Below, piece after piece: positions 12,901 through 23,522 of a stretch of 64,000 nt of DNA (position 1 is the first letter of the stretch; every line of letters begins with the position of its first letter). The position numbers and the translations under genes were made by a program. The stretch is from Nymphaea colorata (Eukaryota > Streptophyta > Magnoliopsida > Nymphaeales > Nymphaeaceae), in NCBI RefSeq assembly GCF_008831285.2, contig NC_045139.1:13250354-13314353 (forward strand), in the 5' to 3' direction. The notes beneath the pieces were generated by a model. The model searched no databases and was not told where the DNA came from. It saw nothing but the letters and a program-made list of their open reading frames with translations.

Positions 12901-14379
12901 GCGGAAATCAGGGCCCTAGAAGAAAATGGTACATGGAGTCTTGTCAAATGCCCTGCAGGTGTGACCCCTATAGGATGTAAGTGGGTGTACAAGACAAAAT
13001 ATAAGGCTGATGGATCGGTTGAGAGATACAAAGCAAGACTTGTTGCAAAGGGCTACTCACAAGTTGAAGGAGTAGATTTTCATGAAACATTTGCACCGGT
13101 AGCTAAACTAGTTACTATAAGATGTTTATTATCTATTGCAGTGAAGTTTAATTGGATACTTGAGCAAATGGATGTATATAATGCCTTTTTACATGGAGAT
13201 TTGCATGAGCAGGTTTATATGGAGTTGCCTCCTGAATATGGAAAAGAGGGGGAGACAAGAGTTTGCAAACTTCATAAGTCCTTATATGGGCTAAGGCAGG
13301 CACCAAGAAATTGGTTTCAGAAATTTTCTACTGCCTTAGTAAATTTTGGTTTTACTCAATCAAGAAATGATTATTCATTGTTCATCTTGTGCAAAGGTAA
13401 AACATTTTCTGCTGTACTTGTTTACGTAGATGATTTGATCATTGTGGGAGATGACGCAAAGCAAATTGCTCAAATTAAAGGTTATTTGAATAGTATGTTT
13501 CATATGAAGGAGCTGGGATCATTAAAATTCTTTTTGGGAATTGAATTGTCAAGAAGTAATGAAGGCATTTCTTTGTCACAACGCAAGTATTGTCTTGACA
13601 TTTTGGAAGAAACTGGTCTTCTTCAAGCAAAACCTGTTGAAACTCCGATGGAGCAGCAAACATCAATTACTTCAACTGAAGGAAAACCTCTTAAAGAGCC
13701 GTCAGCCTACAGAAGACTTGTTGGTAAACTAATATACTTAACAATAACAAGACCTGAGATCTTATTTGCTGTTAATATCCTTAGCAGGTTTATGCAAGAG
13801 CCAAGAACACGACATATGGAAATGGCCTTAAGGGTGGTTAAGTATCTCAAGAAGAATCCAGGTCAAGGAGTAATGCTATTGGCAAAAAATCAGCTACACA
13901 TTAGAGCCTTTTGTGATGCTGATTGGGCATCATGTAAGGAAACAAGAAGATCTACAACAGGTTATTGTGTCTTCCTTGGTGATAATCTAATCTCATGGAA
14001 AACTAAGAGACAAACAACTGTGTCAAGATCTTCAGCTGAAGCTGAATATCGATCACTAGCTAATGTAGCATGTGAAGTAGTGTGGTTAAAGTCATTGTTG
14101 ACAGAATTGAAGATAAACCATGCAGCCCCTGCAGATGTATTCTGTGATAATCAAGCAGCGATTCACCTTGCAGCTAATCCTGTCTTCCACGAACGTACTA
14201 AGCACATTGAAGTTGATCTTCATCTAGTACGTGACTACATCAAATCTAAAGTGTTGCAAACTCTTCATGTATCTTCCAAGAACCAACTTGCAGATATTTT
14301 CACAAAAGCTCTTGGAAAAGAGCAATTTCAGTTCATTAAATCCAAACTGGGCATACATGATTTGCATGCACCAGTTTGA
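9997..14379 (+). CDS. Copia Gag-Pol polyprotein, intact 1460 codons
   Basis: A single open frame with no stop or frameshift. Parts in order: N-terminal gag-like region (LTGDNYLTWSRAM, about residues 55-70) and UBN2-like capsid region; CCHC zinc knuckle starting at about residue 277 (CTYCQKMGHTKDKCYK); aspartic protease with IIDSGASDH at about 386-394; GAG-pre-integrase LWHLRLGHPS near 527; integrase core with HCDIWGP, SDNGSEF and a following ERK; reverse transcriptase from CKWVYKT near 994 with catalytic YVDDLII near 1143; RNase H with CDADWAS near 1306 and SSAEAEYRS near 1344. All catalytic motifs I looked for are present, so the protein is probably functional. The start ATG lies 43 bp after the LTR. 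Confidence 0.96.
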   Translation: MASSSIAPESAPQGESNTRGSNSVLLNHPDQVDGFNNPLYLHHSDSPGAVLVSQSLTGDNYLTWSRAMVMALTAKNKLCFIDGSLQEPDPSSAEHILWRRSNTMVLSWIINSVAKDIANSIIYATTAHEVWTDLQHRYTQSIAPRKYQIKSAISRHTQETQGVTAYYTKLKGYWDELASYEPLPVCTCGTMKIIFDKEQEERVIQFLMGLNESYNSIRGQILLMDPFPPIAKVYSLILQEEKQREARLLPSTEHISLVASQYDNRMFKGNTQRRQHCTYCQKMGHTKDKCYKLHGYPNEFKSIKQRQEKTQQCVVQGEKSNGKGVSAAASSGSVSFEANMAQSSKESVPIFTMEEYNQIIQLLKEKPPVSYANFAGISITLKDAWIIDSGASDHMTSSLSSLVNVSKLQTVFPIRLPNNNIVHATYQGDAVISSSIRLHHVYYIPNFNFNLISVSQLIKQLNCDVLFSTCGCVIQDQMSKMEIGAAELRSGIYCFKSHNSANGLTTNFDYHLPSVSTATKSHDPLDLWHLRLGHPSSLKNKLFSAQDSKIVLNNNQCHTCSISKQTRLPFNVRELSSSKPFQMVHCDIWGPYSQVSLTGAHYFLSLVDDYSRCTWVFLMRHKYETQYNLKQFCNLVENQFKITILKIRSDNGSEFLSQELQTFFQQKGIIHERSCAYTPQQNGVVERKHRHLLTVARALRFQANLPLKFWGECVLTATYLINRTPSPLLNGVTPYERLFQRKPTYNHLRTFGCLCYVTNLRPSSKFDERAQMCVFLGYPFGRKAYLVYNMKTKKLMVSRDVKFHEHVFPFLNSKEEIETSVVPLPIEDVMCRESEVQEKEGEKSQLFTKIDQSENLPFQSTSSELQSMNSSAEIEYDTSQHQSLRRSNRIRKSSVLLKDFYCNAATSGSEATSKSRNGHYSRYPVSNFVSFNQFSPQHKSFLLSISQSSDPYFYDEAKHLACWKDAMAAEIRALEENGTWSLVKCPAGVTPIGCKWVYKTKYKADGSVERYKARLVAKGYSQVEGVDFHETFAPVAKLVTIRCLLSIAVKFNWILEQMDVYNAFLHGDLHEQVYMELPPEYGKEGETRVCKLHKSLYGLRQAPRNWFQKFSTALVNFGFTQSRNDYSLFILCKGKTFSAVLVYVDDLIIVGDDAKQIAQIKGYLNSMFHMKELGSLKFFLGIELSRSNEGISLSQRKYCLDILEETGLLQAKPVETPMEQQTSITSTEGKPLKEPSAYRRLVGKLIYLTITRPEILFAVNILSRFMQEPRTRHMEMALRVVKYLKKNPGQGVMLLAKNQLHIRAFCDADWASCKETRRSTTGYCVFLGDNLISWKTKRQTTVSRSSAEAEYRSLANVACEVVWLKSLLTELKINHAAPADVFCDNQAAIHLAANPVFHERTKHIEVDLHLVRDYIKSKVLQTLHVSSKNQLADIFTKALGKEQFQFIKSKLGIHDLHAPV

Positions 14380-14386
14380 GGGGGAG
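14377..14386 (+). promoter_or_regulatory. Polypurine tract
   Basis: GAGGGGGAG abuts the right LTR and overlaps the gag-pol stop codon region. This is the expected plus-strand priming site. Confidence 0.9.
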
Positions 14387-14687
14387 TGTTGAAAGTTTTG
14401 GTTTAAAATAAAGGTTCAGACTTGAGGATTGGGTCCATGAATCATATTGTTATCTCATTCGAATAAAGATGTTACTAGAAGCGTCTAGAAAAAGGGAGAA
14501 ACAAATTCTGTTAAAAGGTTCTGTCTGATTATTGGTTGATTGGCTGGCTTGTAACCTCCTACCTGCTGTATGTATATATATCTCAAAAGGGAATGAGTGA
14601 AATAAGTTTTTTCCTCCCTTCCACGACTCTTTCTCTCTCTCTGCTCTGTTTTGCTCTGTTCTTGCTTGTTATGTTGTTCTTCTTACA
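14387..14687 (+). repeat. 3' LTR of Copia element
   Basis: A 301-bp direct repeat of the left LTR with the same ends, followed by the GGGAA target duplication. No mismatch to the left LTR was seen by eye. Confidence 0.96.
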
Positions 14688-14692
14688 GGGAA

Positions 14693-16845
14693 GGCGATGG
14701 AAATAGAGCATGCGCGCACGCAACAGTCGCAAACATATTGTGGTGGACAAATCACGAGAGATGCGTATATAATTCAAATTTCCACCCCTTCCCCGCTGGA
14801 CTGCATACGAATTACATATACAGTCTAAATTCTTAATTTGTGATAGTCAAAACAAGAGATGAGGAGCTCAATCTAATTGATCGCCTTGCTCTTACGCTCC
14901 AGCTCAATTATATTCAAGACATGAAATTCATTAAATGTACTCCATGGAAGAAATGAGAGGCGAAGTCTGGTTAGCTTCTTTCCTTTCCTTTTGCTTTCTT
15001 TTATGTATTGTATTGAAACCGTAGTCACAAAAGTAACAGTTCCGATCACTTAGGCGCCCTTTTTTGGGAAGAGCAGAGTATTAACTTCAAATTTATCGTG
15101 TTCTTTTCACGTTTTTATTACGCTTTCCATTCTCTTCCACTGCTAACTAAGCGCTAATTCTGATGAGAGTTCCGGAGGAACATCGAGAGTAGTGGGTGCA
15201 GTTAGGCGCCCTTTTTTGGGAAGAGCAGATGGTATTATTTTAAGTAGGTACGTGGTGTAGATGATCATCAGTGATCTTCTAAATTTAAAGAGTGGTGTTG
15301 CCAGATGCATGCAGTAACAATGAATCGATCAAATTCTTTTAGAACCAGGGGAAAAGATATCTTGAAAGTGGATGGAAGTGCAAAAGTGTCGTGTGAAAAA
15401 AAGAGAAAAAACAGCTACAAACAAACTGGGACTAAAGCCATACTTATATATAATGTACTTGTGACCGTGTCCCCCATCCCATTCACAAATTCTCACCCAA
15501 CTAGAAGCGTTAATGTACTTCCGCGTGGCCCGTAAGGTTTTAAACAGAGTCACATATTACATGAACCTTCCATCTGCCATACCAGTTTCTTTTAATTTGT
15601 TGGCAAGCTTGTAACTGGAAAAATGGACGCGTGGGTTCATGAAGATGGAGAGTGCGTGAAGGGACCGTCGTTGGTGGTGGTAGTACTTACTCAAGTACAT
15701 CTCCACCACCAGCAACCTCATACTATCTATTTATTGTCAACAAAATTCTCCATACGACAACGCCAAGTGCCCGTCGTTCCGCTTTTCTTGCCAACCACCA
15801 AAAACAAAAAACACACTTCTCTGCAAAATGTTTACGCTCGTCACCGAAAGTAGCTTAATTAACTGATGGTTTTTTTTTTATCGTTTGACCAGGCACCTAG
15901 TTAAAGCGCCTGCAAAACTGGATGATCTTACTCAAACACGACCCAACCCAACCCACCAATCATGACCGTGCGTGCGTCCACTCGGAGACCGGCCGGGGGG
16001 GATCGAATGATAAACTACCGACCCCGGTTGAGCTAGTCAATCCATCCTTAATTTCTCGTCCTATGCTAGCTGTGGCCCCGTCATGGCTGGGGCTCTATCT
16101 ACCATGGCATAGTGAGGAAAATTGGTTGAAGGAACACATGGGCACTTACATATGTATGAAAGTAAGCCCCATCTAAAACTAAAGACACCAGGTCACCGCC
16201 AAGCATGCATCCCTTTCAACCCAAATTTTCCTCCCTTTGCTTTGCTCTGCCAACTCTTGCAATTAATTTATAAAAGAAACGCGTGAAGCATCGGACAAGC
16301 TTCCTTCCCTTCTTTTTTTTACTTGTATATGTTCCGTTGCGTTGATGTTCCATAATTCCATTATATTCCCTTTCCCACAGTAATCCATTGACTTGACTCA
16401 ACCAAATATTGAATGAATATCACCGCTTCCCAATTTGTCTATTGCAATTGGTCAAGATCAGATTCAAGCAGGATACAGTCATCGAGCACAGGGTACCTGA
16501 TAGCAACTCCTCTATAGATTTGAATAGGAAAACTGAAAAGGAAAAAAATCAAAATTCGATAATTTACCTTCAAAGCAATCGGAGATTAGTTTCATATTTA
16601 ACAGATAATGAGAGTAGAAATTAAATGCCGACGGTCTGAGTCCCAAAATGCATCCATTTCGACCCCCACCTTCGGCCGGCTTCATTCATTCATTGACATC
16701 TGACGAATTCTAGAACCAAAGCCTGGCGTGGCGTGGCGTGGCGTGGCCCCTGGTCAAGGGAACCAATTGATGAGAGATCTTGAAATTCCAAATTAAAAGA
16801 CCATTTCAATTCAAACTACCTGATTTGCCCACTCCCTGCGCGCGC
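14693..16845. other. Intergenic, upstream of the VQ gene
   Basis: No supported gene; only short frames without family features. It contains a 28-bp sequence repeated twice and, near 16724..16747, a short TGGCG tandem. The right end is the promoter side of the VQ-motif gene. Confidence 0.6.
15050..15229. repeat. 28-bp direct repeat, two copies 152 bp apart
   Basis: The same 28 bases, beginning TTAGGCGCCC and ending AAGAGCAGA, occur at 15050..15077 and 15202..15229. Each copy contains CCC-T6-GGG, a small potential hairpin. Cause unknown. Confidence 0.9.
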
Positions 16846-16860
16846 ATATATTATATAATA
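16846..16860 (+). promoter_or_regulatory. TATA-like element of the VQ gene
   Basis: ATATATTATATAATA lies about 230 bp before the VQ start codon, followed by a C/T-rich stretch typical of plant transcription starts. Inferred from position and sequence only. Confidence 0.5.
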
Positions 16861-17089
16861 TGAGGCGCTATGTTCATTCTCCCCACACACCTTCTTCCTC
16901 TCTCTTTCCCTTCTCTTGGATTTGGTTTAGTTTAGCAACTTGCTTTACTTTACTTTACTCAAGGGAGTAAACAATCATATTTACTTTCCTCGCGATTTTG
17001 CTCGGAAACCCTCCCTCGCTTGCGCTTCTTCTCCTAATTATTAACTGAGCCTTGTTTGATCGATTAAGAGATCTAGACAACATTGCAGC

Positions 17090-17779
17090 ATGGGTTCCTC
17101 GAGGGAAGACAGACCGCCAGTTCAGGGGCCAAAGCCCGCACCTCTCAAGATGAAGAAGGACTCCGGCGGCATGATCAGGAAGCCACCAGTCCCACCACCA
17201 ACGCAGCGTCGCTCCCCCCTCATCATCTACGTCAAATCACCCAAGATCATCCACACCAAGGCCCGCGACTTCATGGCCCTCGTGCAGCGCCTCACTGGCA
17301 AATCCCCGACGACACCACCTCCATCCTCCTCCACGTCGCCGTCGCCGTCGCCGTCACCGCCCCCGCGGCCTTCGTCCTTTGCTCCACCCATCTCGCAGGC
17401 CGCCCCCACGTCCGCTTGTTTCGGCGCATCTCTCGCCCTCGACGGGACGTCGACGAACCTCGGAATTTCCCATGAAATTCCTCTCAACGTCGACGCTTTT
17501 TTCGGAGACGACGTCGTCATAGATGCGAAGCCTTACCAGATGCTTCCCCCCAGAGCAATGCTCTCCGCCATGCCGTCGAACCTGCAAATTTCGCCGTCGC
17601 CCAAGACATATCCTAAGTTGCTCGAAATAACTACTCCCATGATTTTCGGCGCGCCAAACTCGCTGGAGATGAATCCCTTCCTGTCAGTGCAAAGACCAGT
17701 GCCTCTGATCAACCAAACCGCTGCCTCTTCAGGCTTCGATATTGATTTCACCACCCGCTCAGGTTTGCATAGCTGGTAG
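17090..17779 (+). CDS. VQ-motif protein (229 aa, single exon)
   Basis: Plant VQ proteins are small nuclear cofactors that bind WRKY transcription factors. The VQ core FMALVQRLTG is at residues 61-70, preceded by SPLIIYVKSPKIIHTKARD, the extended context seen in the VQ8/VQ20-like group. After the motif comes a low-complexity Ser/Pro block ([14 protein letters not shown]) encoded by a CCGTCG-type repeat. The remainder is Pro/Ser rich and unstructured by composition. The ATG at 17090 follows an A/G-rich leader, and no intron is needed, as is usual for the family. A target WRKY or process cannot be deduced. GC content rises strongly in this gene compared with its flanks. Confidence 0.92.
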   Translation: MGSSREDRPPVQGPKPAPLKMKKDSGGMIRKPPVPPPTQRRSPLIIYVKSPKIIHTKARDFMALVQRLTGKSPTTPPPSSSTSPSPSPSPPPRPSSFAPPISQAAPTSACFGASLALDGTSTNLGISHEIPLNVDAFFGDDVVIDAKPYQMLPPRAMLSAMPSNLQISPSPKTYPKLLEITTPMIFGAPNSLEMNPFLSVQRPVPLINQTAASSGFDIDFTTRSGLHSW

Positions 17780-20700
17780 TGGATAGTTATTGACTACCCT
17801 TCCTACTCCGGAAACCAACTCGAGTAGTTCATATATACAACATCTTCCCGCCATGGCCAGCTAAATCCCGTCTTCCGTTGTTTGTAATTAGGTTTGGTAA
17901 TTAATCTGTCTTAAGATGTATAATTAATTTCTGTTTCCGCCATTTCTTTCCTTGGTTTCTTTCGCGCCATAAAAATTATTTCTTATCGTCGTGGTTGATG
18001 GGGCCTTGTATTTCCAGTGAGTCACCATATAAGTATATGTAACTAACTTTGTGACTATGGCATTATGCGTGGTGAGTTACTTGCTTTAATCTGTTCCTCT
18101 TGGAGTTCACTTTTGGAATATTTCTCAAGGAAGTGGTGAACTACTTCATCGTTGGTTGGCCGAGTAGGGAGTGGAGCTTTTTCCACTTCAGAGTTGAGAT
18201 CTTGAAGGTGTAGGACAGAAGAATTCAACACCCGCCCGGGTGGATTGTCTGTCGACATAATCATCTGGTAACCCAAACTAATTTGCCTCGGGAAATGAAC
18301 AGGAAAAAAAGAAAGAGAGATGCAGATGGAGATGGAGGTGGCGGCGTGGACGTGATTGGCTTACCATACGGTTATTTTATACGACTGATGATGCATATTC
18401 TAATAAGGCGGCATCTCAACTTGCAAATTGAATATTCTTCAGAATATTGTAGGAGATTTTCAGTTTTTGTACATGCACACGTCAAAGCTTGCCTACGTTT
18501 TTCTGTTTGTAGTCACGTTACGAGGAAATAGCGACGCGAAAGTCTGAACTACCAAATCTCAGCCCATTCCATGTATACTGCACATTAATTGGATCTTAAC
18601 TTAATAAAATTAAGGAATTCAGAAAGAAATTAAGAGTTATGACGGAAGGCTATTACATGTGCACGTACGCGGCTATTGGTAGTTCCTTGTTTACTGCATG
18701 GCTGCCGTGTTTTAGACCACGCCGGTCCGAAAAACAACGACGATTAACTCGGAAACTAAACAAACATAAACATCTATACAAGAAGAAGAAAAAAGAGTGT
18801 AGGATGTAGGGTTCACAACATGTGAGGTGAGGTTTCTCATCCTCCTGTCCTTCTTACAGACGGAGTTTTATTCAGTGGCGAAGGGCCCATTTTGACTATA
18901 TGTTAAGTTTGCATAATGTCTCAATTAAAAATGTTAAGGGCGTTTGAAATAAGGGTGGTTGGTCGAATTAATCCGGCCCCTTCTCTATTGGGCATCTTGT
19001 CCATGTCCATGTCCACGCCACCGCTGAAATGAAGTGTACATTCAACTGATCACTGGACCCACTACTTTCAAAAAAGAATCAACCAATGGAATCTCTAATT
19101 TTAGCAAGTTGTCAAATCTGCTATACACAGATTTAGTGCCCATTGAATCCAGTCATTCGAGATAAATACACGATAACGTAGAAGGCCATAAATTGAAAAA
19201 GGGAGGCCTTTCCATGCAGTTTTAATGTCTACCACCATAATATTTTATGTCTTAAATATTATCAATCGTATGTTTATCTTGTTGGCTATCGTTTATGGTT
19301 ATATATCTTTATAACTATATATATATACATACATACACACACACATATATAATATAGCCTATAAATTCAAAAAGAGCTTTATTTTCTACATCCAGCATTA
19401 TGATGATTGAAAAAGAAGTTAGCCTACCCATCTGGATGACTTAAAACTGAATTTCTCCCTCTCCTCACATATATCATATACCTTCATTATAAGACCTCAG
19501 GTCATTGAGGAGATATATGTATGGGTATATTCTGGACATATGTGCAACCATGCACATATCTAAGCATTTTTTAAATCATGCAATTATAATTTTTTTTTGC
19601 GGTGCTTTTGTGACTAGCATATACATTTATCATGACTCATCATGCCCATTGTCGGTTGAAAATTGTATTTTCTTGTTCGCTATATTGTTTCCAGGGGCAG
19701 CTTTGATTTATTTGCTGTGGTTATGGATGGACGTAGCAACTAAGCGATCCTCCGTATCAATCACTTGTTCAATTGTGCCACGTTCTCGAAGGAAAAAAAT
19801 TATGGATGGATGTGTAATTGTGAGAATAAAAAAGAAAGACCTCATGTGGATATGATCGACGTTAGAGGTGGAGGATGAAATATTGGCGAAAGAGACGGCA
19901 CAACCACCCATCTGCAGGGTACCATGGATCTAATCACATCCAAACTTACTTAGTTTTCCAAGCCAACTTACTTAGTTTTGCTATAAACAAAATTATGGTG
20001 ATGTTAGGCATGCACTCTATTGTCCCAACAATCGTCCTAAATTCTTAATTGCCTCACAGGAGCACCAGATTAACCGATGGCATGGATGAAAGTGAGATGT
20101 ACAACCTATGCATGCATGATCATTGATCACTGCTGCATGGTTAAGGTAACCAAAGAAGGCGTGGTTGGGGGGAAGGTGGTGAATTAAGTTGAGTCGCTCA
20201 AACTTCGTCCCCGCTTCATGATGAATGGCGTGAGACTTGGGCCAATTAGTTTGCACTTGATATAATAACTAGGGCATGCTTCAGGACAAAGTGAGCACTA
20301 ATTTAAAATGATTATACCCAATGTGATTTAGCATTCATAAGGTCATACAAGCCACAACTTGAGCTGCAATTTCGTGTATGTCTCGAATTTATGAGTTGAC
20401 CTGGGCTGCAGTTGGAAATCAATCGATTTGCCTGTTGAAAAGATCTGAATGCAGGGGACAGTTTCTTTCGCTAGAGCAAATCCATCCTCGAACATTAGCT
20501 TTAGCTTTTTTCTTCGCGTGTTTGAGCCTCTTTTACATCTTAAGCACTGAAATAATTTGAAGGGCAAACGAACTCTTAAGCCCATTTAATTGCGGAAATG
20601 TCACCTGCAAACTGGAGAGATGCACAGATAGGATTTTGATTGATTTAATTAATATCACCATTTAGAGAACACGTTCCACCAACAACAAGTCTTCCTCAGC

Positions 20701-22578
20701 TTAGTTGATTTCTCCGACATAGCATCAGAGCCAAATATCTCCAGTCCACAAATTCAGACCTCTAACACGAAGCCTCAATTATTTAACTCAATTTTTTACC
20801 AATTAATCAGATTTCCAAGGTACGAGATTGAACAATGAAACGATAATTAGCTTTGTCTGCAACATAATAAGTCTAATATCCATAGTTCAGAAGCCAAATC
20901 ACCTTTGCATCGTCCACGACAGAATCCCAAAATGGAAGTCTACCTCCCCTCTAGCCTTTTTTGCCTTCGCTTCAAGTATGAGCTCTTTGATGGAGCCAGG
21001 GAAGGAAGTCTCATAAGCATTCCTGAATTTGTGGTACAGGTGCACCCTATCCCTGGCTCCTGAGACAAGATCCTTAGCCTTTGTTGGTCTTTAAGAAATC
21101 CAAAACTTCACTTATATATCGGACATAAGCATACATATGTCATTCTTCCAGTATTTTCCTACATATCTTGCAAGGCCAATAATTATGTTCCCATCTCCTT
21201 GTCTAGCCATTAAACTTGAAACAAGAAATAGAGCTAGGTTTAATTGTCTAAATGGGAAAAAGTTAAATACTAACGCTTCAAAGATATCTAAATGTAAAGT
21301 TCGTCAACTAAAATAGAAAGGGTAACTAAAAACCACCGAATTGTGGTCCTTATCTACATCAGATGCATTATTTACTTTTCAAATAACCCATGTTTTTATG
21401 AATATCCACTAATAACAATTGCTCAACTTCTCTTACATAACTTCCACCCCATGGCATGAAGAAGAAAAGTATACAAACAGAGATTCCTTTTATTAAAACA
21501 AAATGACAGCAGGAAGAGTTTGAAAAAAAAAAAAAAAAACTTCCATGTCATTCAATGACCAAAAGATCAGACCAAGATCTATTGAAATTTTTTTTATGGT
21601 TTACAGCTACTACATATGAAGTTTATGATGCAGTCCTGGACAAAAGGACAAAGCTCCTAATTTCTATTCCTCTTATGCTGATTTCAATCCTAACATTCAT
21701 ACGATATAATTAAGCTTGTAATGTCAGTGTTCTCATGCCGCCACGAAAGTACCACGCACGCACACATACAAGAGAAATAAAAGAAAGGGATATTGTGGGT
21801 ATTAATGCCATTATTTGCCCAAACAGCAAAAGATATCAGAAATGTGAACAGGGCCTCATTCATAATAAATAATATCCAAGCAGAAAACCTCCTACTATGG
21901 AAGAAAGCGGCATTGTTGGCGAAAGATCAGTCAACAATTAAAAAGTAATGAAAATGAAATTGGGACAGAAGGTAAAAAAGGAACCCATTTTCAACTGAAG
22001 GAAAAAGTACCCGGAATCACATGTATAATGAAAGAAATAGATAAATAGGAAGGGAAAGGAAAGAAATAATGAGAGACCAAGATAGAATACCGGCTGACAT
22101 AGTACTGTGTAATAGCAATGGAGTCTTCAAGATTGATCACTAGAGACCACCACCCATTGCGCGACCTCTCTAGCCTTACGTACAGGCTTCTTCTCCACTG
22201 CTTGGTCTGGTCGTAGAAATCCATAAACATATTCAGTGATTGGAACGGAACATGCCACCTCAACACATTCTGTTCAAGGAGGATTGGGAGAGAAGGAGGT
22301 TCCGCAATGGCTGAACTCCATGGTTGCAGGAGGTAGCGGCGCCTTGCCAGCAAAAAACAGTTTCAAGAACCGCTTTGTGCTTTCTCCTTCCCTTCTTGCT
22401 GGGCTTGCTACTATGGATTCTGCACATTGTCCCTCTTTGCCATGGTTGGAGATACTCTCGGCTGCAGGGGTTTTAGGAGCGATGGTGGCGGCAGGTTTCC
22501 CTTCCGTTCCTTGGGGCTTTTCAATGTTGTCATACAAACGCCTCCGGCTTTTCCATGGTAAACCAATCTTAACCGTCC
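17780..22578. other. Intergenic, mostly AT-rich
   Basis: Starts with the VQ 3' untranslated region. Nothing further is supported. Microsatellite-like AT/CA sequence lies at about 19315..19360. A coding-like stretch on the minus strand at about 20949..21093 and an open frame at 21991..22353 could not be tied to a family and are discussed under findings. Confidence 0.5.
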
Positions 22579-22667
22579 ATCTCGACTTAAAGTTATTCCA
22601 GTCTCAACTGGGATTTAGGGCCAATCTCGACTTAAAGTTATTCCAGTCCCAACTGGGATTTAGGGCC
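22579..22667. repeat. 45-bp tandem duplication next to a MITE-like element
   Basis: Two copies of a 45-bp unit beginning ATCTCGACTTAAAG, the second starting at 22624, with one or two mismatches. The end of the second copy (GGGCC) is also the first bases of the MITE-like terminal repeat, so the duplication touches the element border. Confidence 0.9.
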
Positions 22668-23097
22668 TGTTTGGTAAGGGATAGAAAGGGAAGGGAAGGG
22701 AAAAGAATGAAATGGAATGGAAAGGAAAGAGTTGATTAAAAAGCTTGTTTGGATACAAAAGAAAGGAAAGAAAAGGAAATGTTAATACTTTACAATAATA
22801 CCCCTAACAGTCAAAATGTTTAAAAAATTAAGAACGTGAAGGGAGGGGTATTGTGGGCAGTCAACACTTTTGCTCCTCTTTTCCTTTCATTTTCTTCCCA
22901 ATCTGTCCGATTTGGGAGGGATTGCATTTACACTATACAATCATTTCCTTTCCCTCTCTTCCCTTTCCCTCCCCTCCCAACCAAACACACTTTACCCCTT
23001 TCCCTCTCTTTCCCTCCTTTTTAGTTAGCCAACCAAACAAATGAGGGATTGCTCAATCCCTCCCTTTTCTTCCCTTTCCCTCCAACCAAACTGGCCC
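22663..23097. mobile_element. MITE-like element with GGGCC-type terminal inverted repeats
   Basis: About 435 bp, starting GGGCCTGTTTGGT; its right end, read in reverse, is GGGCCAGTTTGGTTGG. Both ends continue into A/G-rich (left) and C/T-rich (right) arms that are roughly complementary, so the whole could fold back. GGGCCTGTTTGG ends are known from Tourist-like (PIF/Harbinger) MITEs with a 3-bp TTA/TAA target duplication. The flanks here are TTA and GTA, one mismatch. There is no transposase inside, so the element is non-autonomous. Confidence 0.7.
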
Positions 23098-23522
23098 GTA
23101 TGGATCCATCACCTATGCGGTAACAGACTCTTCGATCGACTGGATAAGGAACCTTGAGTCTGTCTGTTCAAAGCTCACACTAGTTTGTTCTTGGTCTGCT
23201 CATTCATGTAAAATTTCCAAAACTTGAAGTTTTCTCCTATCTTTTTTTTTCTTGATTCCACAATGAATGTGATCAAATTATGGTGGTAAAGATCATGAGA
23301 TGATCTAGTTTAGGGACGGTTAAAGATAATGCACAAACTAAGAGATTATTGTGCTGTTAATGTGGATAACAGAGGTCATATATATAACTAGGTTGTCCAC
23401 CACCAATTTCAACGTCGATGGTGGCCTTCCATGGAGTAGGATCAGTAGGACTGATTCCAGCCATGTTAAATTGTTTGTTCTTCTTGCTGTAGTTTATTGT
23501 TACTTTTGAACAGAATGTATCG
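23098..23522. other. Short intergenic gap between two mobile elements
   Basis: AT-rich sequence with no open frame of note, between the MITE-like element and the decayed Copia element. Confidence 0.6.

Larger units (their letters stand above)
9654..14687 (+). mobile_element. Complete Ty1/Copia LTR retrotransposon, likely recent
   Basis: A 5034-bp element with direct repeats at both ends (9654..9954 and 14387..14687, 301 bp each) starting TGTTGAAAG and ending TTACA. The 5-bp sequence GGGAA sits directly before the left LTR (9649..9653) and directly after the right LTR (14688..14692), a target-site duplication. A tRNA-Met PBS follows the left LTR and a purine tract precedes the right one. Inside is one uninterrupted gag-pol frame in the order protease, integrase, reverse transcriptase, RNase H, which is Copia order. 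Reading the two LTRs side by side I found no difference, so the insertion looks young and the element may be autonomous. Lineage within Copia was not determined. Confidence 0.97.

Noticed and set aside
18055-18276. 73-codon minus frame with TNDEVVHHFLEKYSKSEL
   Set aside because: Too short, no homologue recalled and no adjoining exon found; kept as noncoding.
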